Shown here: positions 26,599 to 36,900 of the stretch, one piece after another
How positions within the stretch are numbered: the first letter of the stretch is position 1
How the letters are laid out: every line of letters begins with the position of its first letter
Source: Crocosphaera sp.
Lineage (GTDB): Bacteria; Cyanobacteriota; Cyanobacteriia; Cyanobacteriales; Microcystaceae
DNA length: 46,041 nt
Direction: 5' to 3'
Assembly: GCA_030064955.1 (NCBI GenBank)
Contig: JASJDW010000013.1
Coordinates: 1-46,041 of the forward strand
Position numbers and translations under genes: made by a program
The notes under the pieces: generated by a model
What the model was told of the DNA's origin: nothing
What the model saw: the letters and a program-made list of their open reading frames with translations, nothing else
The model's database searches: none

Positions 26599-28563
26599 AT
26601 GAGAAACTTAAAACGTGCCATCAAACGCTATGGCAAGCATATCTTAGCGTTTACTGTGATTATGATCTTGTTTGCCTTTTCTCGGCTTCCTGTGTTATCA
26701 GCAACGGAAAGGGCAACCATGGCCTCACGGTTTGAATTTACCCGTTTTCCTTTACCTGAAGTGGTAGAAAAGCCTTATCATCAGCTTAGGGAAGTTAATC
26801 CCAGTTTAGAGCATATTTCTGGCTGGATATCGGCTGTAGGGGCTGCTGTTGCCTTAAACGATCTCGATGGGGATGGGTTAGATAATGATGTTTGTTATGT
26901 GGAACCCCGTAACGATCAGGTGATTGTGGCACCCGTACCTGGAACTGGCGATCGCTATGCACCCTTTACTTTATTTCCTGCCAACCTTCCTTATGATCCT
27001 GTAACCACTGCACCTATGGGTTGTTTACCAGGGGATATGAATGAAGATGGGGTGATGGATCTGTTGGTTTACTATTGGGGACGCACTCCAGTTGCTTTTA
27101 TCAAGGCAGGGGGCAACCCACCCTACCCTCCCAGGAGGGGAAGGCAGGAGGCAGAAGGAGAAAAACATAGGACTTTATTAAGTCTTAATGGGGATAATTA
27201 TTTGCCTCAAGAAATTGTTTTTACAGTAGAAAAATGGTACACCAATGCTGCTACTTTTTCTGATCTGGATGGGGATGGACACCATGATTTAATCATCGGT
27301 AATTATTTTCCTGATAATTCTGAAATTATCGATCCTTATAGTAGCAAAATAGAACAAATGCAAGATTCTATGACCCGTGCTTATAATGGGGGTAAAAATC
27401 GAGTTTTGTTATGGAGAAAAGATCCGAATAAACTTGCTTACGAAGATATTAATATTTTTGATAAGCTAACAACTTATGGCTGGACATTAGCAGTAGGAAC
27501 GGCAGATTTAGATGGAGATTTATTACCCGAAATCTACTTTGCCAATGATTTTGGTCCCGATAGATTGCTCCATAATCAGTCAAAGCCAGGACACCTTAAA
27601 TTTGCTCAACTTCAGGGAGAAAAAGGGTTAACTACCCCTAATTCTAAAGTATTGGGTCATGATTCTTTTAAAGGAATGGGCGTGGATTTTGGGGATATTA
27701 ATCATGATGGCTTCCTCGATATTTATGTGAGTAATATTGCTGATGAATATGCCCTAGAAGAAAGTCATTTTCTCTTTACAAGTACAGGAGAATCTGATAA
27801 AATAAAACAGGGAATTGCTCCTTATAAAGATGAAAGCGAAGCGTTAGGATTATCTCGTAGTGGTTGGGGTTGGGAAACTAAGTTTGCTGACTTCGACAAC
27901 GATGGAGAATTAGAAGCCCTGCAAGCCACTGGATTCCGTAAAGGAGAGATTTATCGTTGGCCAGAATTACAAGAATTAGCATTAGGAAATGACCAGTTAT
28001 TAAAAGTAACAAAAAGCTGGTTTAAGTTCCAAGATGGGGATGATTTAAGTGGCCATCAACATAACCCATTTTTTGTCCGTGCAACGGATGGTCGTTACTA
28101 CGATTTAGCCCGAGATTTAGGGTTAGATGAGCCTTATGTAACCCGAGGAATTGCCACCGCAGACGTAGATGGGGATGGAGACTTAGACTTTGTATTTGCC
28201 AATCAATGGGAAGACTCCTATTTTTATCGCAACGATAGCCAGAATACAGGAGCATTTTTAGACCTAAAACTATTGCGCTATAGTAACGATTCTCTTTCCG
28301 AGGCGATCGGTGTATCGGTGACAGTGAGTTTACCCGATGGACAGAAGTTAGTCGCTCAAGTAGACGGAGGAAATGGACATTCTGGGGTGAGAAGTTCTCG
28401 ATTGCATTTTGGGTTAGGGAAAGTGAAGAAAGATGCTGTTTTACCCGTTGAAGTGCAATGGCGCGATACACAAGGACAACCCCATCACACAAGTTTGTTG
28501 TTAGCACCCGGTAGCCATAGGGTGTCACTGGGAAGTACGGCAAAACCCGCTTCAGTTAGCTGA
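26599..28563 (+). CDS. unbV: Enediyne cassette protein UnbV (FG-GAP / ASPIC-UnbV)
   Basis: A 654-residue secreted or anchored protein: an N-terminal signal/anchor (about 14-33), a beta-propeller-like region with many Ca-binding DxDxDG loops (DLDGDGLDND, DLDGDGHHDL, DINHDGFLDI, DVDGDGDLDF), and a C-terminal ASPIC/UnbV domain (about 545-645; VDGGNGHSGVRSSRLHFGLG). Members accompany enediyne PKS genes everywhere but have no defined reaction. Residues about 169-189 (GGNPPYPPRRGRQEAEGEKH) derive from low-complexity DNA inserted between propeller blades. Confidence 0.9.
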   Translation: MRNLKRAIKRYGKHILAFTVIMILFAFSRLPVLSATERATMASRFEFTRFPLPEVVEKPYHQLREVNPSLEHISGWISAVGAAVALNDLDGDGLDNDVCYVEPRNDQVIVAPVPGTGDRYAPFTLFPANLPYDPVTTAPMGCLPGDMNEDGVMDLLVYYWGRTPVAFIKAGGNPPYPPRRGRQEAEGEKHRTLLSLNGDNYLPQEIVFTVEKWYTNAATFSDLDGDGHHDLIIGNYFPDNSEIIDPYSSKIEQMQDSMTRAYNGGKNRVLLWRKDPNKLAYEDINIFDKLTTYGWTLAVGTADLDGDLLPEIYFANDFGPDRLLHNQSKPGHLKFAQLQGEKGLTTPNSKVLGHDSFKGMGVDFGDINHDGFLDIYVSNIADEYALEESHFLFTSTGESDKIKQGIAPYKDESEALGLSRSGWGWETKFADFDNDGELEALQATGFRKGEIYRWPELQELALGNDQLLKVTKSWFKFQDGDDLSGHQHNPFFVRATDGRYYDLARDLGLDEPYVTRGIATADVDGDGDLDFVFANQWEDSYFYRNDSQNTGAFLDLKLLRYSNDSLSEAIGVSVTVSLPDGQKLVAQVDGGNGHSGVRSSRLHFGLGKVKKDAVLPVEVQWRDTQGQPHHTSLLLAPGSHRVSLGSTAKPASVS

Positions 28564-28638
28564 AGCTTTAAGAAAACGGTTCCTATTGAGGAATTGAAAT
28601 TCAACTAAACATCAATGTTAAACAAGGAGTATGAAACC

Positions 28639-29466
28639 ATGACTATTTTCAATCCACCGAAGTTTGTTACCCGTAGTTTAATCGGGGCTGTGGGATTAAG
28701 TGCGATCGCGTTTTTGGGTGTTCCAGAATCAGCTAGTGCCAATGTCGTCTGTGGTTTAAACCAAGGCAGTTTTGTTCAAGGACCCAATTGGGTATCAGAA
28801 TGTCCTGAAGGGATGGATCTATTTCCTAAGTCGTGGGCAATTCTTGATATCTGGCTGTTGAATCCTGATGGGAGTATGGGCCAACAATTTGATAATTTAA
28901 TGTTCATGGGGCCTGCGAAAATTACCAGAGAGGAGGGTAGCAACGGGATTATCCTCACCCAAATTAGCGAGACACTCGTAGCCGAGATTCCTGGTTTGGG
29001 ACCATTAACCTTAACAGGGAATGGAACTGGAGCTATCGAAGATCTAGATGGAGATGGCATGGCCGATAGCTTCTTTGATGTTTTTGCCCAAATAGAAACG
29101 CCAGATGGTATTTGGACAGCCTTAGACCCTATCAAAGTTACAGGAGATCGTCTCTTGAAAGGGGTTTCTCCTGATATGCTTTCACCGGAGGAGCGTACAT
29201 ACGATCCTACTTACTTTGGAGCTACGAATTGTCCTGAGCTTAATGATAAGTATGATCCAAACGATCAAGAAGTTGTTGCTATTGCCTATAAAGGATGTAC
29301 ACCAGTTACCTTATTCGATGAGGATAACAACCCAGTAGCAATCTTACACAGCGAAATTCACATCGTTCATCCTTCTGTTCCTGAACCCTCCACAACCCTT
29401 GGTCTTCTCTTCTTAGGGTTGGGATCTATTGCAGGTTTAAAACGCAAGGATAAGGCTAAGAAGTAA
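28639..29466 (+). CDS. PEP-CTERM surface protein 1
   Basis: About 275 residues from the ATG at 28639, which has AAGGAG 9 bp upstream; an ATG at 28615 is in frame but lacks such a site. Signal peptide to about residue 27 (GLSAIAFLGVPESASA). The body has a Ca-binding-like DLDGDGMADS and two or more Cys. The C-terminus is VPEPSTTLGLLFLGLGS then basic KRKDKAKK: the sorting signal read by exosortases. The start and end are nearly identical to the next two genes while the centre is unrelated. No function can be given for the centre. Confidence 0.88.
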   Translation: MTIFNPPKFVTRSLIGAVGLSAIAFLGVPESASANVVCGLNQGSFVQGPNWVSECPEGMDLFPKSWAILDIWLLNPDGSMGQQFDNLMFMGPAKITREEGSNGIILTQISETLVAEIPGLGPLTLTGNGTGAIEDLDGDGMADSFFDVFAQIETPDGIWTALDPIKVTGDRLLKGVSPDMLSPEERTYDPTYFGATNCPELNDKYDPNDQEVVAIAYKGCTPVTLFDEDNNPVAILHSEIHIVHPSVPEPSTTLGLLFLGLGSIAGLKRKDKAKK

Positions 29467-29476
29467 TTATTTGTGG

Positions 29477-29501
29477 TTGGGTTGAACAAGGTTTAACCCA
29501 A
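29477..29501 (+). terminator. Hairpin after PEP-CTERM gene 1
   Basis: TTGGGTT and AACCCAA form a 7-bp stem with an 11-nt loop, 11 bp after the stop. No T-run follows, so termination may be partial. Similar GTTGGGTT-type hairpins follow PEP-CTERM genes 2 and 3. Confidence 0.45.
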
Positions 29502-29591
29502 TCTACCTAATTCATAGTGACCTAAGGGTGGAGTGAGTAACAAGTGTGAGGAGAAACAATCAACAGTTTATTTTATACAAGGAGAAAAAAT

Positions 29592-30584
29592 GTGACTATT
29601 TTCAATCCACCAAAGTTCCTTACCCGTAGTTTAATGGGGGCTGTGGGATTAAGTGCGATCGCCGTCAGTATTACTGCTCCTGCTGCTCATGCAGGGAAAC
29701 TAAGAGCAGGGTTTGACTTTTGGAAGACTCCTGACGGTGGCGGTACTGTCGAAATACCAGAGATCATGATTCAGGGAGGATTTATCACCATGGATGAAAT
29801 GTCCTCTCTTCCATTCACTATACCTGCGGGTGTGTATGTTTTAGATGGACATCCTACAGGAACGATGGGCTTAGAACAACAACAAGAAACCGTAATTTGT
29901 TTTGACCAGCATGGAAACGCAGTGAGTGGAGATTCTGAGCATGTAGTACAGTGTCTCCCTGAGCCTAATGTACCTGATCCTGACCCTTTAGAGTGGACAG
30001 ATACCATAGTTGAGCGATTAGAAGATTCAGCCCAACTGAGCGAAGTAGGGGATATGGACATCATTCCCATACGAATGAAATCGGTGTCATTGGTAAGCCA
30101 AGATGTAATTCCAGTTCCTTTCGATGATGATGGCACTGTGATTACTAAGGATTATGTCATCAAAGCAACGGCAGCCGATGAGCAATTGACAGGAAATCTT
30201 AAACTTACCGTAACTGAGGTCGAGCAGATGGGTAATATGACATTCATTCGGGGTATACCAAGTATAGGAGACCCTAACGACCCGAATAATGTATGCGTTC
30301 AAAATATTGAATCTTTTGACCCCGATAGTCCTAACTTTGTTCCTGATTGTCTCGGTCTGCCTGTTAGCTTCGACTTGGCATTTAAGAATGTTGCCGACCC
30401 GAATGATGTATCACAGACTTTTTTCTCAGGCATGATCCCTCTGGAAGATGGAACAGTAGATCCTAGCAGGGTTTTCTTTGAATTCAAGAAGACGACTCCT
30501 GAACCTTCTACAGCCCTTGGTCTTCTCTTCTTAGGGTTAGGGTCTGTTGTCAGTTTAAAGCGCAAGGACAAGGCTAAGAAGTAA
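29592..30584 (+). CDS. PEP-CTERM surface protein 2
   Basis: A 330-residue protein with a GTG start at 29592 behind AAGGAG. The signal peptide (GLSAIAVSITAPAAHA) and the C-terminal TPEPSTALGLLFLGLGS + KRKDKAKK match paralogues 1 and 3. The central part is acidic, with repeated DPNDPN-like stretches, and is not recognisable. A secreted, exosortase-processed surface protein is the safe reading. Confidence 0.85.
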   Translation: MTIFNPPKFLTRSLMGAVGLSAIAVSITAPAAHAGKLRAGFDFWKTPDGGGTVEIPEIMIQGGFITMDEMSSLPFTIPAGVYVLDGHPTGTMGLEQQQETVICFDQHGNAVSGDSEHVVQCLPEPNVPDPDPLEWTDTIVERLEDSAQLSEVGDMDIIPIRMKSVSLVSQDVIPVPFDDDGTVITKDYVIKATAADEQLTGNLKLTVTEVEQMGNMTFIRGIPSIGDPNDPNNVCVQNIESFDPDSPNFVPDCLGLPVSFDLAFKNVADPNDVSQTFFSGMIPLEDGTVDPSRVFFEFKKTTPEPSTALGLLFLGLGSVVSLKRKDKAKK

Positions 30585-30621
30585 TCATCTTTCTTATTTC
30601 ATCGAAACTCCTCAAAAAGTT

Positions 30622-30652
30622 AGGTTGGGTTTTTTGAATAGCAACTCAACCT
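30622..30652 (+). terminator. Hairpin after PEP-CTERM gene 2
   Basis: AGGTTGGGTT (30622-30631) pairs with AACTCAACCT (30643-30652), 10 bp with one G-T pair, followed a few bases later by a short T-rich stretch. Likely a transcript end or processing point between paralogues. Confidence 0.5.
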
Positions 30653-30706
30653 TCCCTAATTTTTTAATCAACCAAATATATCTATTGACCAACGGAGTAT
30701 TAAACC

Positions 30707-32194
30707 ATGACTATTTTCAATCCATCTAAGTTACTTACCCGTAGTTTAATGGGGGCTGTGGGGTTAAGTGCGATCGCGTTTTTGTCCGTACCAAAATCTG
30801 CTAAAGCGCAAGCTTTTATGGTAGGTGCTGAGGTACAAACATTAGTGAAAGACAACGTGATGACTGGTGAACCCTATGTGTCTGGTGCTTTGGGGATGTT
30901 CAATACTGAGATGGAAATGTTGAATCTTGATCCTATCAACATCATGCTACCTGATGGGACTCCTAAAACGGTTTTAGTGCGAGAAGATCATGATAAAGTA
31001 TCTCCAGGTAAAACAACGATATGTCAGATTCAGCTTGGTCTTGATCCGATGGATCTATGTTTTACCAATGATCCTAATGATCCTAATTTAGGGAGGTATA
31101 AGATTGATAGCTACTTCGATATCTTCATCGAAACCTCATTCGATGATGGTATTTGGTTCGACTCAATGGGATCGTCACGGGTAATACTAGCCGATGGACT
31201 AGGTTCTCCTCCGGGAATTATAACTGATAGTCCTTTACTTCCACCAAATCAAGGATCATACATCAGTCCAGACAACTTTCACAATATGTTGTGGGCTGCA
31301 ATTAAAGGGGTCGAAGGTACGGTTGATGGAGTGATAATTGATATTGATCATAAGAACTTTGTCGATGTGCAGCGTATCCCAGTACCAGGTGTTGGTGAAA
31401 GGGAGATATTTAATTCTGATGTAGAGGGGGGATTTCAGTTGGAAATAAAACCTCCTGACTTTGGCGATGCACCTGATACCCCTCAAGGATTTAACTACAA
31501 AACTTTACTTGCCTCAGACGGTCCACGCTACGACGAGGGCGATGCTCAAAGGCTTGGTCGCAAATGGGATGGTGAACCTGACGGACAACCCACAATTCCA
31601 GCTAATGGGGATGACATTAGCCTCTTAGGAGGATTTCCAGCCCCTGTCGATGACGAAGATGGTGTTATTTTTGGGGACAGTTTTGTGGACATAATTTTCA
31701 ATATTACTCGACCTGGTCCACACAATTACAACATCCGAGCTTGGTGGGATATAGATAAAGATCGGTGCTTTGATCATCAAGGAGAAGTAGGTTTTGACGA
31801 TATGTGCCCAGGAATGGAGAGTGAGTTGTTTATTGATGATAATCTCCTCCTTGGGCCGGGTATTCCTCCTATAGATCCTGAGGTAATAGTCCTAGCACCA
31901 GATTTATTTCAAAAGCGTTATGAACTAGACTTTGATCCCAGGGACTTCTACAGTCGCTTCCGCTTAACTTGTGACCCAGTAGGAGATGTACCACCTTTTA
32001 CAGAGGTATCTTCAACAGAAGACTGTAACACGTTTCCTCAAGAGGAGATGCTAGTAGGCGAAATTGTTATTTCTCACGGCGAAGTAGAAGATTATCCCAT
32101 GGCTGTCCCTGAACCCTCCACAACCCTAGGTCTTCTCTTCTTAGGTTTAGGGTCTGTTGTTGGTCTAAAACGCAAAGATAAGGCTAAGAAATAA
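30707..32194 (+). CDS. PEP-CTERM surface protein 3 with GEVED-type domain
   Basis: A 495-residue protein. Same signal peptide cassette (MTIFNPSKLLTRSLMGAVGL) and same C-terminal VPEPSTTLGLLFLGLGS + KRKDKAKK as its neighbours. From about residue 250 it carries the pattern of the GEVED domain: DFGDAPDTPQGFNYKTLLAS, DGEPDGQPT, DDEDGVIFG, a Trp/Asp-rich strand AWWDIDKDRCF, and HGEVEDYPM directly before the sorting signal. GEVED domains occur in secreted bacterial surface proteins and probably bind Ca2+ or serve as stalk modules. Confidence 0.88.
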   Translation: MTIFNPSKLLTRSLMGAVGLSAIAFLSVPKSAKAQAFMVGAEVQTLVKDNVMTGEPYVSGALGMFNTEMEMLNLDPINIMLPDGTPKTVLVREDHDKVSPGKTTICQIQLGLDPMDLCFTNDPNDPNLGRYKIDSYFDIFIETSFDDGIWFDSMGSSRVILADGLGSPPGIITDSPLLPPNQGSYISPDNFHNMLWAAIKGVEGTVDGVIIDIDHKNFVDVQRIPVPGVGEREIFNSDVEGGFQLEIKPPDFGDAPDTPQGFNYKTLLASDGPRYDEGDAQRLGRKWDGEPDGQPTIPANGDDISLLGGFPAPVDDEDGVIFGDSFVDIIFNITRPGPHNYNIRAWWDIDKDRCFDHQGEVGFDDMCPGMESELFIDDNLLLGPGIPPIDPEVIVLAPDLFQKRYELDFDPRDFYSRFRLTCDPVGDVPPFTEVSSTEDCNTFPQEEMLVGEIVISHGEVEDYPMAVPEPSTTLGLLFLGLGSVVGLKRKDKAKK

Positions 32195-32210
32195 TCATCT
32201 ATTGGTGCGT

Positions 32211-32238
32211 TAGGTTAAACCAGGGTTAACCCAACCTA
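32211..32238 (+). terminator. Hairpin-forming region after PEP-CTERM gene 3
   Basis: TAGGTT (32211-32216) can pair with AACCTA (32233-32238), enclosing the palindrome GGGTTAACCC (32223-32232). It lies between the convergent stops of the PEP-CTERM gene and the Uma2 gene. Confidence 0.4.
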
Positions 32239-32253
32239 CCTAACTGAACCTAC

Positions 32254-32919
32254 CTACTCAATCTCATCAGGATTAATGCCCAGTTCTTGCAGTTTCTCAG
32301 CTAACCATTCTGCTCTTTGTTTTTCCTGTTTTGCTGTTTCTTCTGGGGTTAACACTAACTTTCCTTCGGGAGTAAAAAACCGCAGTTGGTCATTATCAAT
32401 TCCTAAATATAGCCCTAATTGTTGACTCCATAACCATCCTTTTTCATTGGGTTCTATTACTTGATATTGACCAGCCATTAATTGAAATCCTTGAAATTCT
32501 AAGGTTTCGGGATCAAACCAAAAATAATCAGGGGTACGGAAAATATCTTGATAAATTTCTTTTTTTAATCCTTTATCTGTTTCTGCGGTTGTTGGTGACA
32601 AAATTTCTACAATCACATTCGGATATTTTCCCCCTTCTTCCCAAACAACCCAACTTTTACGGGGTTTCTTTTCTACATCTAAAACCACAAAAAAATCAGG
32701 TCCTCGAAAATCCTCTGATTTACGTTGACGGGGACTGTAATAAATGGTCAAATTTCCAAACGCATAGAAATCTTGACGCTCTCCCCAATATGATTCTAAC
32801 GATTGAATCAATAACATTACTTGTCGTAAATGCAGTTCTGTTTCCATTGGTGGTTCATCACTCAGTAAATCACTAGAAGGAACGATAACATCTTCTGTTA
32901 CATCTGGAATCAAAGTCAT
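32254..32919 (-). CDS. Uma2-family (DUF820) endonuclease-like protein
   Basis: About 220 residues from the ATG at 32919; an in-frame ATG at 32949 is possible but lies inside unbU. The PDDEXK-type fold shows the characteristic GPDFFVVLDVE, YPNVIVEILSPTTAETDKG and KKEIYQDIFRTPDYFWFDP, where the Asp and Glu-x-Lys-like residues sit. Such genes are extremely abundant in cyanobacteria and their role is unknown. It is the only reverse gene inside the forward arm and begins on the same CATG as unbU. Confidence 0.88.
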   Translation of the reverse strand: MTLIPDVTEDVIVPSSDLLSDEPPMETELHLRQVMLLIQSLESYWGERQDFYAFGNLTIYYSPRQRKSEDFRGPDFFVVLDVEKKPRKSWVVWEEGGKYPNVIVEILSPTTAETDKGLKKEIYQDIFRTPDYFWFDPETLEFQGFQLMAGQYQVIEPNEKGWLWSQQLGLYLGIDNDQLRFFTPEGKLVLTPEETAKQEKQRAEWLAEKLQELGINPDEIE

Positions 32920-33868
32920 GACAATTACCCAATCATTTTCCCAATTCAATTTTACCTCAATTCCTCAAAGTAAACCCACGACGACTAATCATCGTCTGGC
33001 GGGGTTACGTCGTTTTGCTATTGCCATTACTTTTCTCAATATTTTAGGTCATACTTTCCTCGGTTTTGAACAATCTTGGGCGCAACCTTTTGTGTCTTTA
33101 TTGGCAGCTTATTTTATGGAATTAAGCTTAGAAACAGTTGAAAGTTTCAGCCTCAAAAAAACACCTCGTTTTTGGGGAAATATAACCACCTTGATTGATT
33201 TTCTTTTACCAGCACATATTACGGGTTTAGCAGTGGCAATGCTTTTATATGCTAATGATCGATTATTTCCGATTGCTTTTGCTGCTGCGGTTGCTATTGC
33301 TTCTAAATATATTTTTCGAGTAACAATGGGGAATAAATCACGGCATTTTTTGAATCCTTCTAATTTTGGGATTAGTGTCACTTTGCTACTATTTCCTTGG
33401 ATTGGAATTGCTCCTCCTTATCAGTTCACCGAGAATTTATATGGATGGGCTGATTGGATTTTTCCCATTATTATTGTTTGTACAGGAACCTTTCTTAATG
33501 CTCGTTTTACCCACAAGTTACCATTGATTATGGGTTGGGTTGGAGGATTTTTCTTACAAGCAGTTATCAGAAGTTATGTCTTTGGAACTCCTTTAATAGC
33601 TGCTTTGTTACCCATGACGGGTGTGGCTTTTGTCCTTTTTACTTTCTATATGATTAGTGATCCAGGAACTACACCGATTACTCCTAAAAATCAAGTTATT
33701 TTTGGGCTATCTGTGGCTGCTGCTTATGGAGTTTTAATGATGTTTCATGTCGTATTTGGGATGTTCTTTGGACTCACATTTTTTTGTTTTGTTAGGGGAT
33801 TAATTTATTATCTAAAACCTCTCGTTGAGTCAAAAAAAGTCTCAGTTCTATCCTTGTCTACAAACTAA
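32918..33868 (+). CDS. unbU: Enediyne cassette membrane protein UnbU
   Basis: A 316-residue membrane protein with about eight hydrophobic helices, related to the RnfD/NqrB fold. Signature parts are KYIFRVTMGNKSRHFLNPSN, followed by FGISVTLLLFPWIG, and MISDPGTTPITPKNQVIFGL. In enediyne loci this is the E5-type cassette member of unknown role, possibly redox or transport. The ATG overlaps the divergent Uma2 ATG and no good ribosome-binding site is visible. The PKS starts 74 bp downstream. Confidence 0.9.
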   Translation: MTITQSFSQFNFTSIPQSKPTTTNHRLAGLRRFAIAITFLNILGHTFLGFEQSWAQPFVSLLAAYFMELSLETVESFSLKKTPRFWGNITTLIDFLLPAHITGLAVAMLLYANDRLFPIAFAAAVAIASKYIFRVTMGNKSRHFLNPSNFGISVTLLLFPWIGIAPPYQFTENLYGWADWIFPIIIVCTGTFLNARFTHKLPLIMGWVGGFFLQAVIRSYVFGTPLIAALLPMTGVAFVLFTFYMISDPGTTPITPKNQVIFGLSVAAAYGVLMMFHVVFGMFFGLTFFCFVRGLIYYLKPLVESKKVSVLSLSTN

Positions 33869-33887
33869 AAAGTCTTAGTTAATCATC

Positions 33888-33917
33888 ATGTAACATAATA
33901 ATTCAGTCATGTTACAT
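33888..33917 (+). promoter_or_regulatory. Dyad upstream of the PKS gene
   Basis: ATGTAACAT (33888-33896) and its exact complement ATGTTACAT (33909-33917) are separated by 12 nt and end 25 bp before the PKS ATG; AAGGAG follows as a strong ribosome-binding site. It could be an operator for a dimeric regulator or an attenuator hairpin. Confidence 0.5.
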
Positions 33918-33942
33918 TTCCTATAAAAATAAGGAGAAAAAA

Positions 33943-36900
33943 ATGAATACGATGTTATCTAACTATAATCCTCAAATTGCTATTGTTGGGATGTCTTGTC
34001 AATATCCTGACGCTAAAAATCCACAAGAGTTATGGGAAAATGTCTTAGCAAAACGCCAAGCTTTTCGTCATTTTCCTGAAGAAAGATTATCTATAAATGA
34101 TTATTTTTCTTCTGATCAATCTACTCCTGATGCTATCTATTCAAAACAGGCTGCTGTTATAGAAGGGTATGACTTTGATCGCATTACTTTTCGAGTGGTT
34201 GGAAGTACCTTTCGTGCAACAGATTTAGTACATTGGTTAGCTTTAGATATGGCTTCTGAAGCATTAAAAGATGCTGATTTTGTAGAAGGTAAAAATTTAC
34301 CCCATGAAACAACAGGAGTCTTATTAGGTAATACCTTAACAGGAGAATTTTCTCGCGCGAATACACTAAGGTTACGCTGGCCTTATGTGCGTCGTGTGGT
34401 AGAATCGCATCTCGTTAATGAGGGAGTATCTAATGAGGAAATACAGATATTTCTTAATAAGTTAGAAATCAAATATAAGGAACCCTTTGAACCTATTGGT
34501 GAGGAATCTTTAGCCGGAAATCTATCAAATACTATTGCCGGAAGAATCTGCAATCATTTTAACTTAAAAGGGGGCGGTTATACCATTGATGGGGCTTGTA
34601 GTTCATCTTTATTAGCAGTCGCTAATGCTTGTAATCAACTATTAACTGGTGATCTAGATGTTGCTTTAGCAGGAGGAGTCGATCTAAGCATGGATCCCTT
34701 TGAATTAGTGGGGTTTGCCAAAGCAGGTGCATTAGCAGAAAAAGAGATGAAAGTTTATGATAAAAAATCCGCTGGTTTTATCCCTGGTGAGGGTTGCGGT
34801 TTTGTGGTATTAATGCGTTATGAAGATGCTTTAGAACAACAAAAACGTATCTATGGTGTGATTCGGGGTTGGGGTATTTCTTCTGATGGTAATGGAGGAA
34901 TGACTCGTCCTGAAGTTGAAGGGCAACTATTAGCAGTCAAACGCGCTTATAAGCGTGCAGGTTTTGGGGTTAATACGGTTAGTTATTTTGAAGGCCATGG
35001 CACAGGAACACCTGTGGGAGATAGGGTAGAATTAGAAGTGCTTTCCCATGCCATAAAAGATGCGAAAACCCAGAAAAACTTATCTCTTGAAAGGGCTATT
35101 ATTGGTTCGGTTAAAGCTAATATTGGACACACAAAAGCTGCTGCTGGAATCGTAGGGTTAATTAAGGCAACAATGGCGATTTATCGACAAATGATTCCCC
35201 CTACAACTGGTTGTGATCTGCCTCATGATCTGCTAACTAAAAATAATCCTGTTTTGGAAGTTAATAAAATAGGTCAATTATGGCCAAGCGATCGCTATCT
35301 TCGTGTTGGGGTGAGTTCTATGGGTTTTGGTGGCATTAATACCCATCTTGTATTAGAAGGATTAGGAAATATTCGTCGTCAAAAATTAACAGATAAAGAA
35401 CAATCTTTAATTAGTAGTTATCAAGATACTGAGTTGTTTCTTTTCTCAGCAGCTACAAAAGAAGAATTACAAACCCAACTAACTCATTTATTAGGGTTTA
35501 GTTCTAAATTATCTTATTCTGAAGTAGCAGATTTAGCCACAAAAGTCAATAAAAATATCGACTTAAGTTTACCAATTCGTGCTGCTATTATTGCCAAAAA
35601 ACCTGATGAATTAACTCATAACTTAGAAACATTAGTTTCTTGGATAGATGAAGGAAAAGAAAAGAATCTAAAATCAGATAATATATTTTTTAGCTTAACA
35701 AAACAAAAGGCAAAAATTGGATTACTATTTCCAGGCCAATCTGCCCCTGTTTACTTGAATAGTGGACTCTGGGGTGAGCGTTATCCTGAATTAAAACAAT
35801 TTTACGACTTGGCTAATTTATCTGAAAGTGATGATAAAATTTCCACCAAAACGGCTCAACCTGCTATCGTGACTGCTACGATTGCTGGTTTAAAAATGTT
35901 AGGAAAATTCGGCATTCAAGCAGATGTTTGTGTAGGTAATAGTTTGGGAGAATTATCTGCTTTATATTGGGCAGAGGTATTTGATGAAGCTTCTATTATT
36001 CGTTTAGCTAAAGTTAGGGGTAAAGCGATGGCAGAATTGGGGAATTCTACAGGAAAAATGGCCAGTATCGCTAGTAATGAAGAGACAGTAAGAGGGTTAT
36101 TAAATGGTCGTGTTGTTGTCATTTCGGGTATCAACTCTCCTACCCAAACCATTGTATCTGGAGAAGAGTTGGGTATTGAAGATGTGATCAAAAAAGCAAC
36201 TAAAAAAGGTATTAAAACAGTGCCTTTACCTGTTTCTCATGCGTTTCATTCTCCCTTAGTTGCTAAAGCAGTCACTCCGTTACAAAATTATCTCCAAAAT
36301 CAAGTTTTAAACCCCATACAAAAGTCAGTAATTTCAACAGTAATAGGGAAATTATTGACTCCAGAAGATGATCTGCGATCGCTGTTACTCAAACAAGTGA
36401 CTTCTCCTGTCCGTTTTCTAGAAGCTGTTTCTATCGCACAAGAAAATATAGACCTCTTTATCGAAGTAGGACCAGGTCATATTTTAGGACGAATTGTTTC
36501 TAGTTTTTCTTCAGTTCCAGTTCTCTCTATGGATAGTGGGAGTCACTCTCTAAAAGGGTTATTTCAGACAGTCGGTGCAGCATTTGTATTAGGAAGTGAT
36601 ATTCGTCATGAAACTTTATTTAAAAAACGGTTTACAAGAGACTTTAATCTTAATTATCAACCCAAGTTTTTTGTCAACCCTTGTGAGTTAGTACCCCAAG
36701 CTAAAACTCATGAAGTAAGAGAAGTTGTTTGTTTAGATAAGCAGGGGGAGCAGAGGGAGCAGAGGAGCAGAAGGAGAGAAAATGATACTACTTTCAATAA
36801 AGATGACTCTCCCTTAAACTGTGTTCGTCAACTACTTTCAGAAAAAACAGAGTTACCGATAGCAACCATAGAAGAAGATCATCGCTTATTAAGTGATTTA

